DNA from: Xanthocytophaga agilis
GTDB taxonomy: Bacteria; Bacteroidota; Bacteroidia; Cytophagales; 172606-1
Reading direction: 5' to 3'
DNA: 64,000 bases
NCBI RefSeq assembly: GCF_030068605.1
Contig: NZ_JASJOU010000002.1
Coordinates: 1 to 64,000 of the forward strand
The notes under the pieces: generated by a model
What the model saw: only the letters and a program-made list of their open reading frames with translations
Databases searched by the model: none
What the model was told of the DNA's origin: nothing
In this document: one piece after another, positions 26,379 to 35,108 of the stretch
Layout of the letters: each line of letters begins with the position of its first letter
Position numbering within the stretch: the first letter of the stretch is position 1
Made by a program: the position numbers and the translations under genes

Positions 26379-28631
26379 CTATTCATCATTATCGTTATCA
26401 TGCCAGTTATTATTGATTTGCATTTGTTGTCTATCACTCCACTTATCCAGATCCTCCCCTGATTCCTTCTTTATAAATTCTTTGTATTTCTGAAATACAG
26501 TATCAGGCAGTGTCTTTCCATTTACTACCATCTTTTTATTAGTGAGTTTCAAGCTATAACTATCCGCATTATTTATTAGTCCATCTTTCTTTAATTCACT
26601 GACAAAAAGCTTCATAAACTTATTATGCTTTTCCATTGCTTTCTCATGCTCCCGCATCTGTTCGTCATGTCGTTTCATCTGCTTTGCATGTTCTACCATT
26701 GCCCGCTCATGTGCTTCTTCCTGTTTTTTGTGCTGTTGCTCCCGAGTTCTGGCATTTACTTCATTTCTCAGATAAATATCATTCTCTCTCACTTCCTGTT
26801 CTAACTCTCTCTGATATTGTTTTAGCTCCTGCAAATAATCCCGCAGATTATCTCTGTATTGTTTACCAGCATCACTCTGTATTCTTTGTAGCTTTTCCTG
26901 TTGTTTTTGAGACAGTTGCAACATCTTATCTGAAAGAACATTCATCTTTTTCTTTACTTCTGCTATATGGTCATCATCAGGAGAACGTTTGCTATAAAGT
27001 CGGGATAACTCATCTCCCAGTCTACTTATTTTATCTCCCATCTCTCCTATTTCATTGCTGAACTCTGAGTCAAAGCCTATAAATGGAGGCATAGGAGGAA
27101 ATGGTGGAACCGGAGGTACTGGGGCTACTGGAGGAACAGGTTCTACAGGTGGGACTGGTGGTACAGGAGGTACAGCCAGAAAACTACCCTCATATTCTTC
27201 ATCCTCCTCTTCTTCTACTTTATCTTTACGGTATTTATCCATTTTATAGCCTTCAGCCAGTTTTTCATCGTCTTCTTTTGCTTCATTTAATTTAGATTCA
27301 ATAACCTGTTTGTAATTTTTCAATTCTTCTTTCTTCAGTTTTTTCCCATCAACCACTACCTCTGTCACTGCACCCTTCTTATCCTTTACAATAATGATCT
27401 CCCGAACTACCTTATTGGTATCTGTGAAAGTACTGTAATATGTTGTATTACCGGATAAACGCTCTGGTTTATCATCAGATACGGATTTAGTAGCCAAAGC
27501 AACTGGACGTTCCTGTGAAACAACCTCTTGATTAGCTGTGTTTTTCAGATTAGAAAAGGCACTGGCAGATGCAGCAACCAGACAGAGCATTAATACACCT
27601 GAAACTAATAGTCCTTCATTGAATGTCGGCTTTTGAGGAGACTGCTGAAGTAACCGCTGAATACGCCCCAACAAAGAACCTTTGTTTCCTGTTGCAGCCA
27701 TAGCCAGTTGAGGTACCGTTTGCATCACTTCCAGATTAGTCAGTGCCTGAGCAAAAGTAAGACTATCACCACTAAGCTGTACAGCCATATCATCACAGCA
27801 ATGCTCACGTTCCTGGCGTATTATACCTGATATCCACCAGATAGCAGGATGGAAAAATAATAAGATCTCAATGATTGATTGAAATATGTTTACCCAATAA
27901 TCATTGCGTACTATATGTGCTAATTCATGTGCCAGAATCGCTTCTACCTGCTGCGTAGAAAGACCTGTGAAAGTACCTACTGGCAATAGAATAACAGGTT
28001 TGAAATAGCCAATCGCCATTGGAACTTTGACAAGCACAGACTCCATCATCTGTACTGAACGAGTCAATCCCATCTTATGACTTAATATTTGTGTTTTATT
28101 TATCCATTCCTGAGAGACATCCAATGTTTTATAATTTTTGAGGCGTTGCACATACAACATTCCTCCCATAAATCGTAATGTCAATACCAGAATACCTAAA
28201 ACCCAGAGCGTCACTAATAATGGCAAATGTTCCTCAAAATAGCTATACCAGCGATCCTGCATTTGTCCCCAAACTGTAGTGGCAGTGGAAGTGTGGAGCT
28301 GATTGTATTGTTGAGCCACAGCCAGGCCAGTTGCTATTTTTCCTCCTGTCGATTCATTTTGTAAAGCTTGTCCTGAAAAATTGGGATCTACTATTTCGTT
28401 TGATTCATACACACTATAGAAGGTGATTCCAGCTACCAACAAAATAGAAAATAAAGCAGAAACGGCGACGAAATACCGGGCCTGAGCAGAACTCCGATTC
28501 ATTAGTAACATAACTAAAGCCATTAGAATTGCGATGACAGCCCCTTGCCATAATGAATGCAGCAGAGTCCAGCCAATAGCTTCTGTCAACTTAGGGGATA
28601 AAAGAGAAGAAAGCATAGTTTTCATAAGCAA
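26379..28631 (-). CDS. M56 (BlaR1-like) peptidase with Pro-rich and coiled-coil tail
   Basis: 750 residues (starts at Met4 or Met6 are also possible). N-terminal helices near 24-44, 53-72 and 138-158 lead to an M56 domain with HELAH at 235-239 and EREHCCDDMAV near 274-284, then a helix at about 340-360. The C-terminal half is unusual. It has a region of repeated P-P-V and P-P-F triplets, then about 200 residues of charged, Gln/Glu/Lys-rich coiled coil, in place of a penicillin-binding sensor. It is 130 bp downstream of a BlaI-like gene, its likely partner, and is read as a membrane stress sensor of unknown signal. Confidence 0.9.
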   Translation of the reverse strand: MLMKTMLSSLLSPKLTEAIGWTLLHSLWQGAVIAILMALVMLLMNRSSAQARYFVAVSALFSILLVAGITFYSVYESNEIVDPNFSGQALQNESTGGKIATGLAVAQQYNQLHTSTATTVWGQMQDRWYSYFEEHLPLLVTLWVLGILVLTLRFMGGMLYVQRLKNYKTLDVSQEWINKTQILSHKMGLTRSVQMMESVLVKVPMAIGYFKPVILLPVGTFTGLSTQQVEAILAHELAHIVRNDYWVNIFQSIIEILLFFHPAIWWISGIIRQEREHCCDDMAVQLSGDSLTFAQALTNLEVMQTVPQLAMAATGNKGSLLGRIQRLLQQSPQKPTFNEGLLVSGVLMLCLVAASASAFSNLKNTANQEVVSQERPVALATKSVSDDKPERLSGNTTYYSTFTDTNKVVREIIIVKDKKGAVTEVVVDGKKLKKEELKNYKQVIESKLNEAKEDDEKLAEGYKMDKYRKDKVEEEEDEEYEGSFLAVPPVPPVPPVEPVPPVAPVPPVPPFPPMPPFIGFDSEFSNEIGEMGDKISRLGDELSRLYSKRSPDDDHIAEVKKKMNVLSDKMLQLSQKQQEKLQRIQSDAGKQYRDNLRDYLQELKQYQRELEQEVRENDIYLRNEVNARTREQQHKKQEEAHERAMVEHAKQMKRHDEQMREHEKAMEKHNKFMKLFVSELKKDGLINNADSYSLKLTNKKMVVNGKTLPDTVFQKYKEFIKKESGEDLDKWSDRQQMQINNNWHDNDNDE

Positions 28632-28761
28632 TAGTATAAATATAGTGACCTGAAGATTTTAAATAGGAGAATAATTTACTGGATTTAGTAAAGTCTATAG
28701 CCCCATACTAACCTGTTTTTATCGTATGTCTTTTATAAGAAACCTAGTGCCATAATTATAT

Positions 28762-29157
28762 TCAGGATGGTTTTTTCCCTCTCATCTGTTCCAGTAGACG
28801 CTGAATTTCAGCAAGCTCTTCTGAAGATGTTTTATTATTTCCCAGAGCCTGCATTACCAACTTCATAGCGGATCCCCGAAAAGTGGTATCTATAAACTTA
28901 TCAAGCAGTGTTTTCTGTATATCCTCTTCTTTCACAGCTGCCATATAGATATGTGTCCGATTTTCTTCGTTACGTGTTACCAAGCCCTTCTCCGCCATAA
29001 TTTGCATAATCTTGAGAGTGGTTGTATATACAGACTCTTTTGACTGAGTTAGTTGTTCATGAACATCTCGTACAGTAGACTCCCCTTTTTGCCATAAAAC
29101 TTGTAAAACCTCCAACTCTGCTTCGGTTGGCTTTGGAATAGGATTTTGCATGATCAA
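28762..29157 (-). CDS. BlaI/MecI/CopY-family repressor
   Basis: 131 residues with the winged helix PTEAELEVLQVLWQKGESTV, VRDVHEQLTQSKESVYTTTL and a helical dimerisation tail, as in BlaI and MecI. Three matching dyads lie just upstream (29172-29246), so it very likely represses itself and the downstream M56 gene. No beta-lactamase or PBP gene is nearby. Start chosen at the ATG at 29157; an ATG two codons downstream is possible. Confidence 0.92.
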   Translation of the reverse strand: MIMQNPIPKPTEAELEVLQVLWQKGESTVRDVHEQLTQSKESVYTTTLKIMQIMAEKGLVTRNEENRTHIYMAAVKEEDIQKTLLDKFIDTTFRGSAMKLVMQALGNNKTSSEELAEIQRLLEQMRGKKPS

Positions 29158-29171
29158 TATGTGTATTATAT

Positions 29172-29246
29172 CTACGATTCATTTCGTAGTCAAATATACT
29201 ACGATTGCTTTCGTATTTCCAAATTTATCTACGAAATTTTTCGTAT
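29172..29246. promoter_or_regulatory. Three tandem BlaI-type dyad operators
   Basis: CTACGATTCATTTCGTAG (29172), CTACGATTGCTTTCGTAT (29199) and CTACGAAATTTTTCGTAT (29229) share arms CTACGA and TCGTAG/TCGTAT with a 6-base centre. They are spaced 27 and 30 bases apart and lie 15-89 bp before the repressor start. Confidence 0.85.
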
Positions 29247-29386
29247 ATGTTTACTTTATTTGGTAGAATACATTAAAATAGAAGTTGGAACTTACTAGCA
29301 GTATTTCTTTTCAGGTTTTTTTTGGAAGTTTGTACCAGCCTTAGCCTTTGGGAACATGAACCTTTTTGCTGTCTTTCTTTATTTAG

Positions 29387-30943
29387 ATGTTCACCTTATT
29401 TATGAGGCTTTCTTTACAATTATTTGATTTCTCACAAAAAGTTAATTATCAAACAGAAGTTCTTTCCGGCCTTACAGTTGCATTAGCGTTAATTCCTGAA
29501 GCCCTTGCCTTTGCCATAGTAGCAGGTTTATCTCCTATGATTGGTTTGTATGCAGCCTTTATTATGGGCTTCATCACTTCTGTATTTGGAGGAAGACCAG
29601 GTATGATTGCAGGAGCAACTGGAGCCGTTGCAGTTGTGCTGACTTCACTTGTCAAAGATAATGGACCTGAATATGTTTTTGCAACGGTTATACTGGCAGG
29701 CCTGCTCCAGATAACAATTGGTATATTCCGGTTGGGAAAGTTTATACGGTTGGTACCTCAACCTGTAATGTATGGATTTGTCAATGGATTAGGTATTGTC
29801 ATTTTTCTTGCTCAGCTTACTCATTTCAAGACGACTGATTCAACAGGAGTACAGCACTGGATTACAGGTCCCCCCCTATGGATTATGCTTGGTCTGGTAA
29901 TACTTACACTTCTTATCATTATCTGGCTTCCACGTTTTACTAAAGCCGTTCCGTCCTCTCTGGCTGCTATTCTGATTGTATCAGGTATTGTACTAGGTTT
30001 TGGTATTGAGACTAAAACAGTAGGTGATGTAGCATCTATTCAGGCTGGCTTTCCTCCAGTCCATATTCCTCAAGTTCCTTTGCAATGGAAAACACTAATC
30101 ATTATATTCCCCTATTCTCTTGTGGTAGCCTGTGTAGGTTTAACGGAGAGTCTTTTGACATTGAATCTTATTGATGAAGTTACACAAACACGAGGACGTG
30201 GTAATAAAGAATGTGTAGCTCAGGGACTTGCAAATATTACCTGTGGGTTCTTTTATGGGATGGGAGGTTGCACCCTGGTAGGCCAAAGTATCATAAATAT
30301 ATCTGCGGGAGCACGTGCCCGGTTATCAGGTATTGTAGCATCTGTTATGCTTTTGGTGTTCATTGTCTTCTTTGCTAATATCGTTGAAAAGCTACCTATG
30401 GCAGCCTTGACAGGTGTAATGTTTATGGTAGCGGCCACTACTTTTGCATGGGCCAGCCTAAAGGCATTTGGCAGAATGCCCTTAGCAGATGTATTAACTA
30501 TGGTGATTGTAGCAGTTATTACAATCATTCTTCATAACCTCGCTCTGGCAGTTCTGATTGGTGTCATCATTTCAGCATTAGTTTTCGCCTGGGAAAGTGC
30601 CAAAAGAATACATGCAAAGAAATATAGAGACAAACAGGGAGTACAACATTATGAATTGTATGGACCTTTATTTTTTGCTTCTGTAACTGCTTTTTCAGGG
30701 ATTTTTGATGTGTCCACAGATCCGGCAGAGGTAGTTATAGACTTCAAAGAAAGTAGAGTAGCTGATATGTCAGGAATTGATGCACTTGACAAACTCACAG
30801 AACGCTATCAAAAGGCGGGAAAAAAGCTTCACCTGAAACATCTAAGTCCGGACTGTCGTCAATTACTAAAGAATGCAGAAAAGATTGTTGAGGTAAATAT
30901 CATTGAAGATCCTAGTTATCAGATCGCAGTAGATACCAAATAG
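29387..30943 (+). CDS. SulP-family anion transporter with STAS domain
   Basis: 518 residues; the Met at 29402 may be the true start. It begins with the SulP signature LSGLTVALALIPEALAFAIV in the first helix, has about 11 further hydrophobic segments, and ends with a cytoplasmic STAS domain (about 430-510: VVIDFKESRVADMSGIDALD). SulP proteins move sulfate, bicarbonate or other anions across the inner membrane. No carbonic anhydrase or sulfate-assimilation gene is adjacent, so the anion is not determined. Confidence 0.93.
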   Translation: MFTLFMRLSLQLFDFSQKVNYQTEVLSGLTVALALIPEALAFAIVAGLSPMIGLYAAFIMGFITSVFGGRPGMIAGATGAVAVVLTSLVKDNGPEYVFATVILAGLLQITIGIFRLGKFIRLVPQPVMYGFVNGLGIVIFLAQLTHFKTTDSTGVQHWITGPPLWIMLGLVILTLLIIIWLPRFTKAVPSSLAAILIVSGIVLGFGIETKTVGDVASIQAGFPPVHIPQVPLQWKTLIIIFPYSLVVACVGLTESLLTLNLIDEVTQTRGRGNKECVAQGLANITCGFFYGMGGCTLVGQSIINISAGARARLSGIVASVMLLVFIVFFANIVEKLPMAALTGVMFMVAATTFAWASLKAFGRMPLADVLTMVIVAVITIILHNLALAVLIGVIISALVFAWESAKRIHAKKYRDKQGVQHYELYGPLFFASVTAFSGIFDVSTDPAEVVIDFKESRVADMSGIDALDKLTERYQKAGKKLHLKHLSPDCRQLLKNAEKIVEVNIIEDPSYQIAVDTK

Positions 30944-31047
30944 GCTCCTGTATGTTGAATTACTTTATAATCATATTTCATCAGAGTGGCATGTATTTTT
31001 AGATTTCTATAGAAGTTTTTTTTATCTTCTCAGAATAAACTAATACT

Positions 31048-31614
31048 GTGATGAATATTCCTATGAATAACCGAAACATTGCGATAGCTTCAACGCTGTT
31101 ATCAGCAGCAGCAATTGGAGCATATGCTATATTACATAAATCAAACAATCATTCAGAATTACCTGTCGAAGAATCAGTAGATCTGGATCGCTACCTGGGA
31201 GAATGGTATGAAATTGCTCACTTGCCTTTTAAGTACGAAAAAGGTTGTTATGGTGTAAAGGCAATTTATGCCAAACGGGATGATGGAGATATTGATGTGT
31301 TGAATATATGCCACAAAGACTCTCTTACAGGCGAGTTAGATATTGCCAAAGGGAAAGCCTGTGTAGTAGATAAGAAGACTAATGCCAAGTTAAAAGTTAC
31401 ATTTGCCTGGCCTTTTAGTGGTGATTACTGGATATTGAAGGTTGGAAAGAAATATGATTTTGCATTAGTAGGTACACCTGACAGAGACAACCTCTGGATT
31501 TTAAGCCGTACACCAGAAATGGATCAAAACCGCCTTGAAAAACTACGTACTCATGCTCAAAATCTTGGGTTTGATACATCCAAGCTAATTTATACTACAC
31601 AAGTAGAAGCGTAA
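31048..31614 (+). CDS. blc: Lipocalin family protein (Blc-like)
   Basis: 188 residues (Met2 is an alternative start). The N-terminal hydrophobic segment is followed by the lipocalin motif RYLGEWYEIAHLPFKYEKGC, then beta strands, and the Blc-type ending 'ALVGTPDRDNLWILSRTPEM'. Bacterial lipocalins bind lysophospholipids or fatty acids in the envelope. There is no lipobox Cys in the N-terminal region, so it may be anchored by its helix rather than lipid-linked as in E. coli Blc. Confidence 0.9.
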   Translation: MMNIPMNNRNIAIASTLLSAAAIGAYAILHKSNNHSELPVEESVDLDRYLGEWYEIAHLPFKYEKGCYGVKAIYAKRDDGDIDVLNICHKDSLTGELDIAKGKACVVDKKTNAKLKVTFAWPFSGDYWILKVGKKYDFALVGTPDRDNLWILSRTPEMDQNRLEKLRTHAQNLGFDTSKLIYTTQVEA

Positions 31615-31647
31615 CAGCAATTTGTCATATGTAACAAGGCAATATGT

Positions 31648-31689
31648 AACAAGACAATATATAGTCGAACTACTATACATTGTCTTGTT
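31648..31689. terminator. Hairpin between lipocalin and Fpg/Nei genes
   Basis: AACAAGACAAT pairs with ATTGTCTTGTT, and an inner TATAGT/ACTATA stem continues it. Two tandem copies of a 15-base unit GTAACAAG(G/A)CAATAT lie on its left side. No strong T run. Confidence 0.55.
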
Positions 31690-31777
31690 GCCACAAAAGC
31701 TGATTCCTCAGAATATCCCTAGTCTTGTAGCTTGCCCTATTAATGCAGGCCTACTGATGTAATATGGTTCAATAAAT

Positions 31778-32557
31778 CTAACCATAATATATCTGCTCTT
31801 CTGTAAAGTAACTGGTTTTACCAGATACATCTTTCTGCTGAATTATAAATCCTGTGGTTGTTTTGTCTAAATCCTTACGATGCACTCTCATAAAAGTCCT
31901 TCCTTCTCCAGACACTGCATCAGGGGTTAACTTTCTGATCTCATCTACTCCCCATTGTAGTGTTAAAGGGATCTGTTTATGTAATGATACGATAATCTCA
32001 TCTGGTAGTTTATTACATAATGAGGCAGGATCTACTTTTATATCATAGAGAATCTCATCTGCATATGCATTACCAATGCCTTTCATTACCGCTTGATCAA
32101 TTAAAAAAGCTTTTACTGGCTTACCGTGAAAGCGTCTAAGAGCAGATTTAAAATCATCTAAAGTTAAAGATCCTAACAATGCATCTGGCGTTGAGTCTTT
32201 AGCTAGGTTAACTATTACCTTTGCCCAACGCTGGGGATCTGTAATTACAACAAATTTTCCATCATTGAATCCAAAAGCTGCAATTTTATAGGAAATACTT
32301 TCCAAGTCTTCACTGATAGCAGTACCTCCCTTCAACATCAGATGTACACCAAAATGAACATCTTCTCCAAAGTGAAAGAACATTTCTTTACCGATTGTTT
32401 TTACTTCACTCAATGTCTTATTGAGTACATTTTCTTCAAACACCTGAGAGGCATCGCATCTCTTTCCATGAAAAATTCGAACAGACGTAAGTGTCTTTCC
32501 TTTAAAAGCTTTGGTGAGATTTTCTGAGAAAACAGTTAAATCAGGTAATTCCGGCAT
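31778..32557 (-). CDS. Fpg/Nei-family DNA glycosylase, zincless form
   Basis: 259 residues starting MPELPDLTVFSENLTKAFKG, so the catalytic Pro and Glu of the family follow Met. The H2TH region (DQAVMKGIGNAYADEILYDI) is present. The usual C-terminal four-cysteine zinc finger is absent: the chain ends RKDLDKTTTGFIIQQKDVSG without Cys, as in zincless members. It would excise oxidised bases from DNA. Often labelled MutM, but which substrates it prefers cannot be decided here. Confidence 0.88.
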   Translation of the reverse strand: MPELPDLTVFSENLTKAFKGKTLTSVRIFHGKRCDASQVFEENVLNKTLSEVKTIGKEMFFHFGEDVHFGVHLMLKGGTAISEDLESISYKIAAFGFNDGKFVVITDPQRWAKVIVNLAKDSTPDALLGSLTLDDFKSALRRFHGKPVKAFLIDQAVMKGIGNAYADEILYDIKVDPASLCNKLPDEIIVSLHKQIPLTLQWGVDEIRKLTPDAVSGEGRTFMRVHRKDLDKTTTGFIIQQKDVSGKTSYFTEEQIYYG

Positions 32558-32628
32558 AAGATCAGAGTATAGATATGGAAAGTAAAGCTACAAAAGACGA
32601 CGAAATATTCCTCTATACTAATACAAAC

Positions 32629-32664
32629 AAAAAGCCCGTTACCAATACTTGATAGCGGGCTTTT
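32629..32664. terminator. Bidirectional terminator
   Basis: An AAAAGCCCG / CGGGCTTTT stem with T run, between the glycosylase gene and the end of dnaK. Confidence 0.8.
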
Positions 32665-32712
32665 GTATAAACTTATCTATAAAATCCTCCACTCTTTCGA
32701 GCGGGAAATAAA

Positions 32713-34626
32713 TTATTTTCCAACTTCTTCGTAATCTACATCTGTTACTTCGGAATCTTTTCCAGAATTGGTATTACCTTGTCCCTGACCTGCATCAGCT
32801 CCAGGCTGTTGACCTGCTGCTCCAGCAGCATTATACATTTCTTGAGAAGCAGCCTGCCATGCATTGTTCAGCTTTTCCATTGCAGCATCTATAGCAGCAA
32901 TATCACGACTACCATGTGCAGTACGCAGATCTGTTAATGCAGATTCAATAGCAGATTTATTTCCATCAGAAAGTTTATCACCATAATCTTTCAGCTGTTT
33001 TTCAGTTTGGAAGATCAGCGAATCAGCAGCATTTACTTTCTCTACTTTTTCTTTTTCTATTCTGTCAGTCTCTTCGTTTGCTTTTGCTTCATTACGCATT
33101 TTTTCGATTTCAGCATCAGTCAAACCAGATGAAGCTTCAATACGGATTTTCTGCTCTTTGCCCGTTCCACGATCTTTAGCAGAAACGTGCAATATACCGT
33201 TAGCATCAATATCGAAAGTTACTTCAACCTGAGGCACACCACGTGGTGCAGGCGGAATACCATCTAAGTGGAATCGTCCAATAGTACGGTTACCACTTGC
33301 CATCTGGCGTTCTCCTTGCAGTACATGTATTTCTACTGAAGGCTGATTATCAGACGCCGTTGAGAACACCTCTGATTTTTTAGTAGGAATAGTAGTATTA
33401 GACTCAATCAATTTGGTAAACACACCACCTAAAGTTTCAATACCCAAAGAAAGTGGTGTTACATCCAACAATAACACATCTTTTACTTCTCCAGTGAATA
33501 CACCACCTTGAATAGCAGCACCTACAGCAACTGCCTCATCTGGGTTAACATTCTTGGAAGGTTTCTTTCCGAAGAACTTTTCAACTTCTTCCTGAATACG
33601 TGGGATACGAGTAGAACCACCTACCAGAATAACTTCAGTAATCTCAGAAGTAGAGAAACCGGAATTTTTCATAGCACGACGGCAAGGTTCTAATGTACGC
33701 TGAATCAGATCATCGCACAGTTGCTCAAATTTTGCACGTGTCAAAGTACGAACCAAGTGCTGAGGAATACCATCAATCGGCATGATATATGGTAAGTTCA
33801 CCTCTGTTTGAGTAGAGCTGGATAATTCAATCTTAGCTTTCTCAGCAGCTTCTTTCAAACGTTGTAAAGCCATTGGGTCTTTACGCAGATCTATTTTCGG
33901 ATGATCTTTCTGGAATTCTTCAGCCAGCCAGTCAATAATCTTCTGATCAAAGTCATCACCACCCAGGTGAGTATCCCCGTCAGTAGACTTTACTTCAAAT
34001 ACACCATCACCCAACTCTAAAATAGAAACGTCAAACGTTCCACCACCCAAATCAAATACAGCAATTTTCAATTCCTGGTTTTTCTTGTCCAGACCATAAG
34101 CCAGTGCCGCAGCAGTAGGCTCATTGATGATCCGTTTTACAGTCAAACCTGCAATCTCACCCGCCTCTTTTGTAGCCTGACGTTCTGCATCATTGAAGTA
34201 AGCAGGTACTGTAATAACAGCTTCGGTTACTGTTGTTCCCAGATAATCTTCAGCTGTAGACTTCATTTTCTGAAGAATCATAGCTGATAATTCTTGAGGA
34301 GTATATTGACGATCACCTATACGTACACGAGGTGTATCATTTGGTCCTTTTTCAACCTGATAGGAAACACGACCTGCTTCTGTTGTAACTTCAGAGAAGC
34401 GTTTTCCCATAAAACGTTTGATAGATTGAATAGTATCTTTAGGATTTGTGATAGCCTGACGTTTTGCAGGGTCTCCTACCTTCCGCTCACCATTTGCTAA
34501 GAAAGCAACAATAGAAGGTGTAGTACGTCGTCCTTCACTATTTGGAATTACAACCGGCTCGTTACCTTCCATTACAGCAACGCAGGAGTTTGTAGTACCT
34601 AAGTCTATTCCAATAATTTTTCCCAT
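32713..34626 (-). CDS. dnaK: Chaperone DnaK (Hsp70)
   Basis: 637 residues, full length. It starts [20 protein letters not shown], includes [20 protein letters not shown], the substrate-binding domain, and the C-terminal 'DVDYEEVGK' tail after a Gly/Gln-rich lid end. It is the ATP-dependent Hsp70 for folding and heat shock. No dnaJ or grpE lies alongside, so it stands alone. No CIRCE-type repeat is visible upstream. Confidence 0.97.
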   Translation of the reverse strand: MGKIIGIDLGTTNSCVAVMEGNEPVVIPNSEGRRTTPSIVAFLANGERKVGDPAKRQAITNPKDTIQSIKRFMGKRFSEVTTEAGRVSYQVEKGPNDTPRVRIGDRQYTPQELSAMILQKMKSTAEDYLGTTVTEAVITVPAYFNDAERQATKEAGEIAGLTVKRIINEPTAAALAYGLDKKNQELKIAVFDLGGGTFDVSILELGDGVFEVKSTDGDTHLGGDDFDQKIIDWLAEEFQKDHPKIDLRKDPMALQRLKEAAEKAKIELSSSTQTEVNLPYIMPIDGIPQHLVRTLTRAKFEQLCDDLIQRTLEPCRRAMKNSGFSTSEITEVILVGGSTRIPRIQEEVEKFFGKKPSKNVNPDEAVAVGAAIQGGVFTGEVKDVLLLDVTPLSLGIETLGGVFTKLIESNTTIPTKKSEVFSTASDNQPSVEIHVLQGERQMASGNRTIGRFHLDGIPPAPRGVPQVEVTFDIDANGILHVSAKDRGTGKEQKIRIEASSGLTDAEIEKMRNEAKANEETDRIEKEKVEKVNAADSLIFQTEKQLKDYGDKLSDGNKSAIESALTDLRTAHGSRDIAAIDAAMEKLNNAWQAASQEMYNAAGAAGQQPGADAGQGQGNTNSGKDSEVTDVDYEEVGK

Positions 34627-35108
34627 TGTTATAACTAGTTTGATAGTTGAATATTCTGTTTTGTAACGATCTTAATCTAACAAGAGCTGTGCCATTACCA
34701 GAACTTACAACTTATTTTAGGCTATCGGCAAGACAAACCACGTACATAACACACTGAAAAACAAATAATTAACGCAAAAACCGATAAATCCAGCTGACAA
34801 AGCATCCATAAATCCGGAGCATTTCTGATGACATAATGACAGTTTTGTATTCTTCGAAAAGTAAATTTACTGCCGAATTAACGTAAAGTATGTCATAGCT
34901 AACTACTCTGGTAACCTCATCCTCCAGTAAAGTCATCTGAATTTGTCATTATTTCTTACATATCAATTTTCCTTTTTGTCAGACGTAGGAATAAAATTTT
35001 CTACATTGTTTTAAACTTTATACAATTTTGTAAATCTAAGGTTGTATATTTTACTCTAAAGCAACTTTTAAATATAAATTATGCGATTTTACTCACATTC
35101 TGTTAGCG
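34627..35108. other. Intergenic region upstream of dnaK and of receptor gene
   Basis: About 480 bases between divergent genes, presumably both promoters. Near the right end a TATATTTTAC box (about 35046) is a candidate -10 region. Nothing else is recognised. Confidence 0.45.

Noticed and set aside
27055-27249. Glycine-rich frame opposite the Pro-rich segment
   Set aside because: It is the antisense of the PPV/PPF repeat of the M56 protein; no other support.
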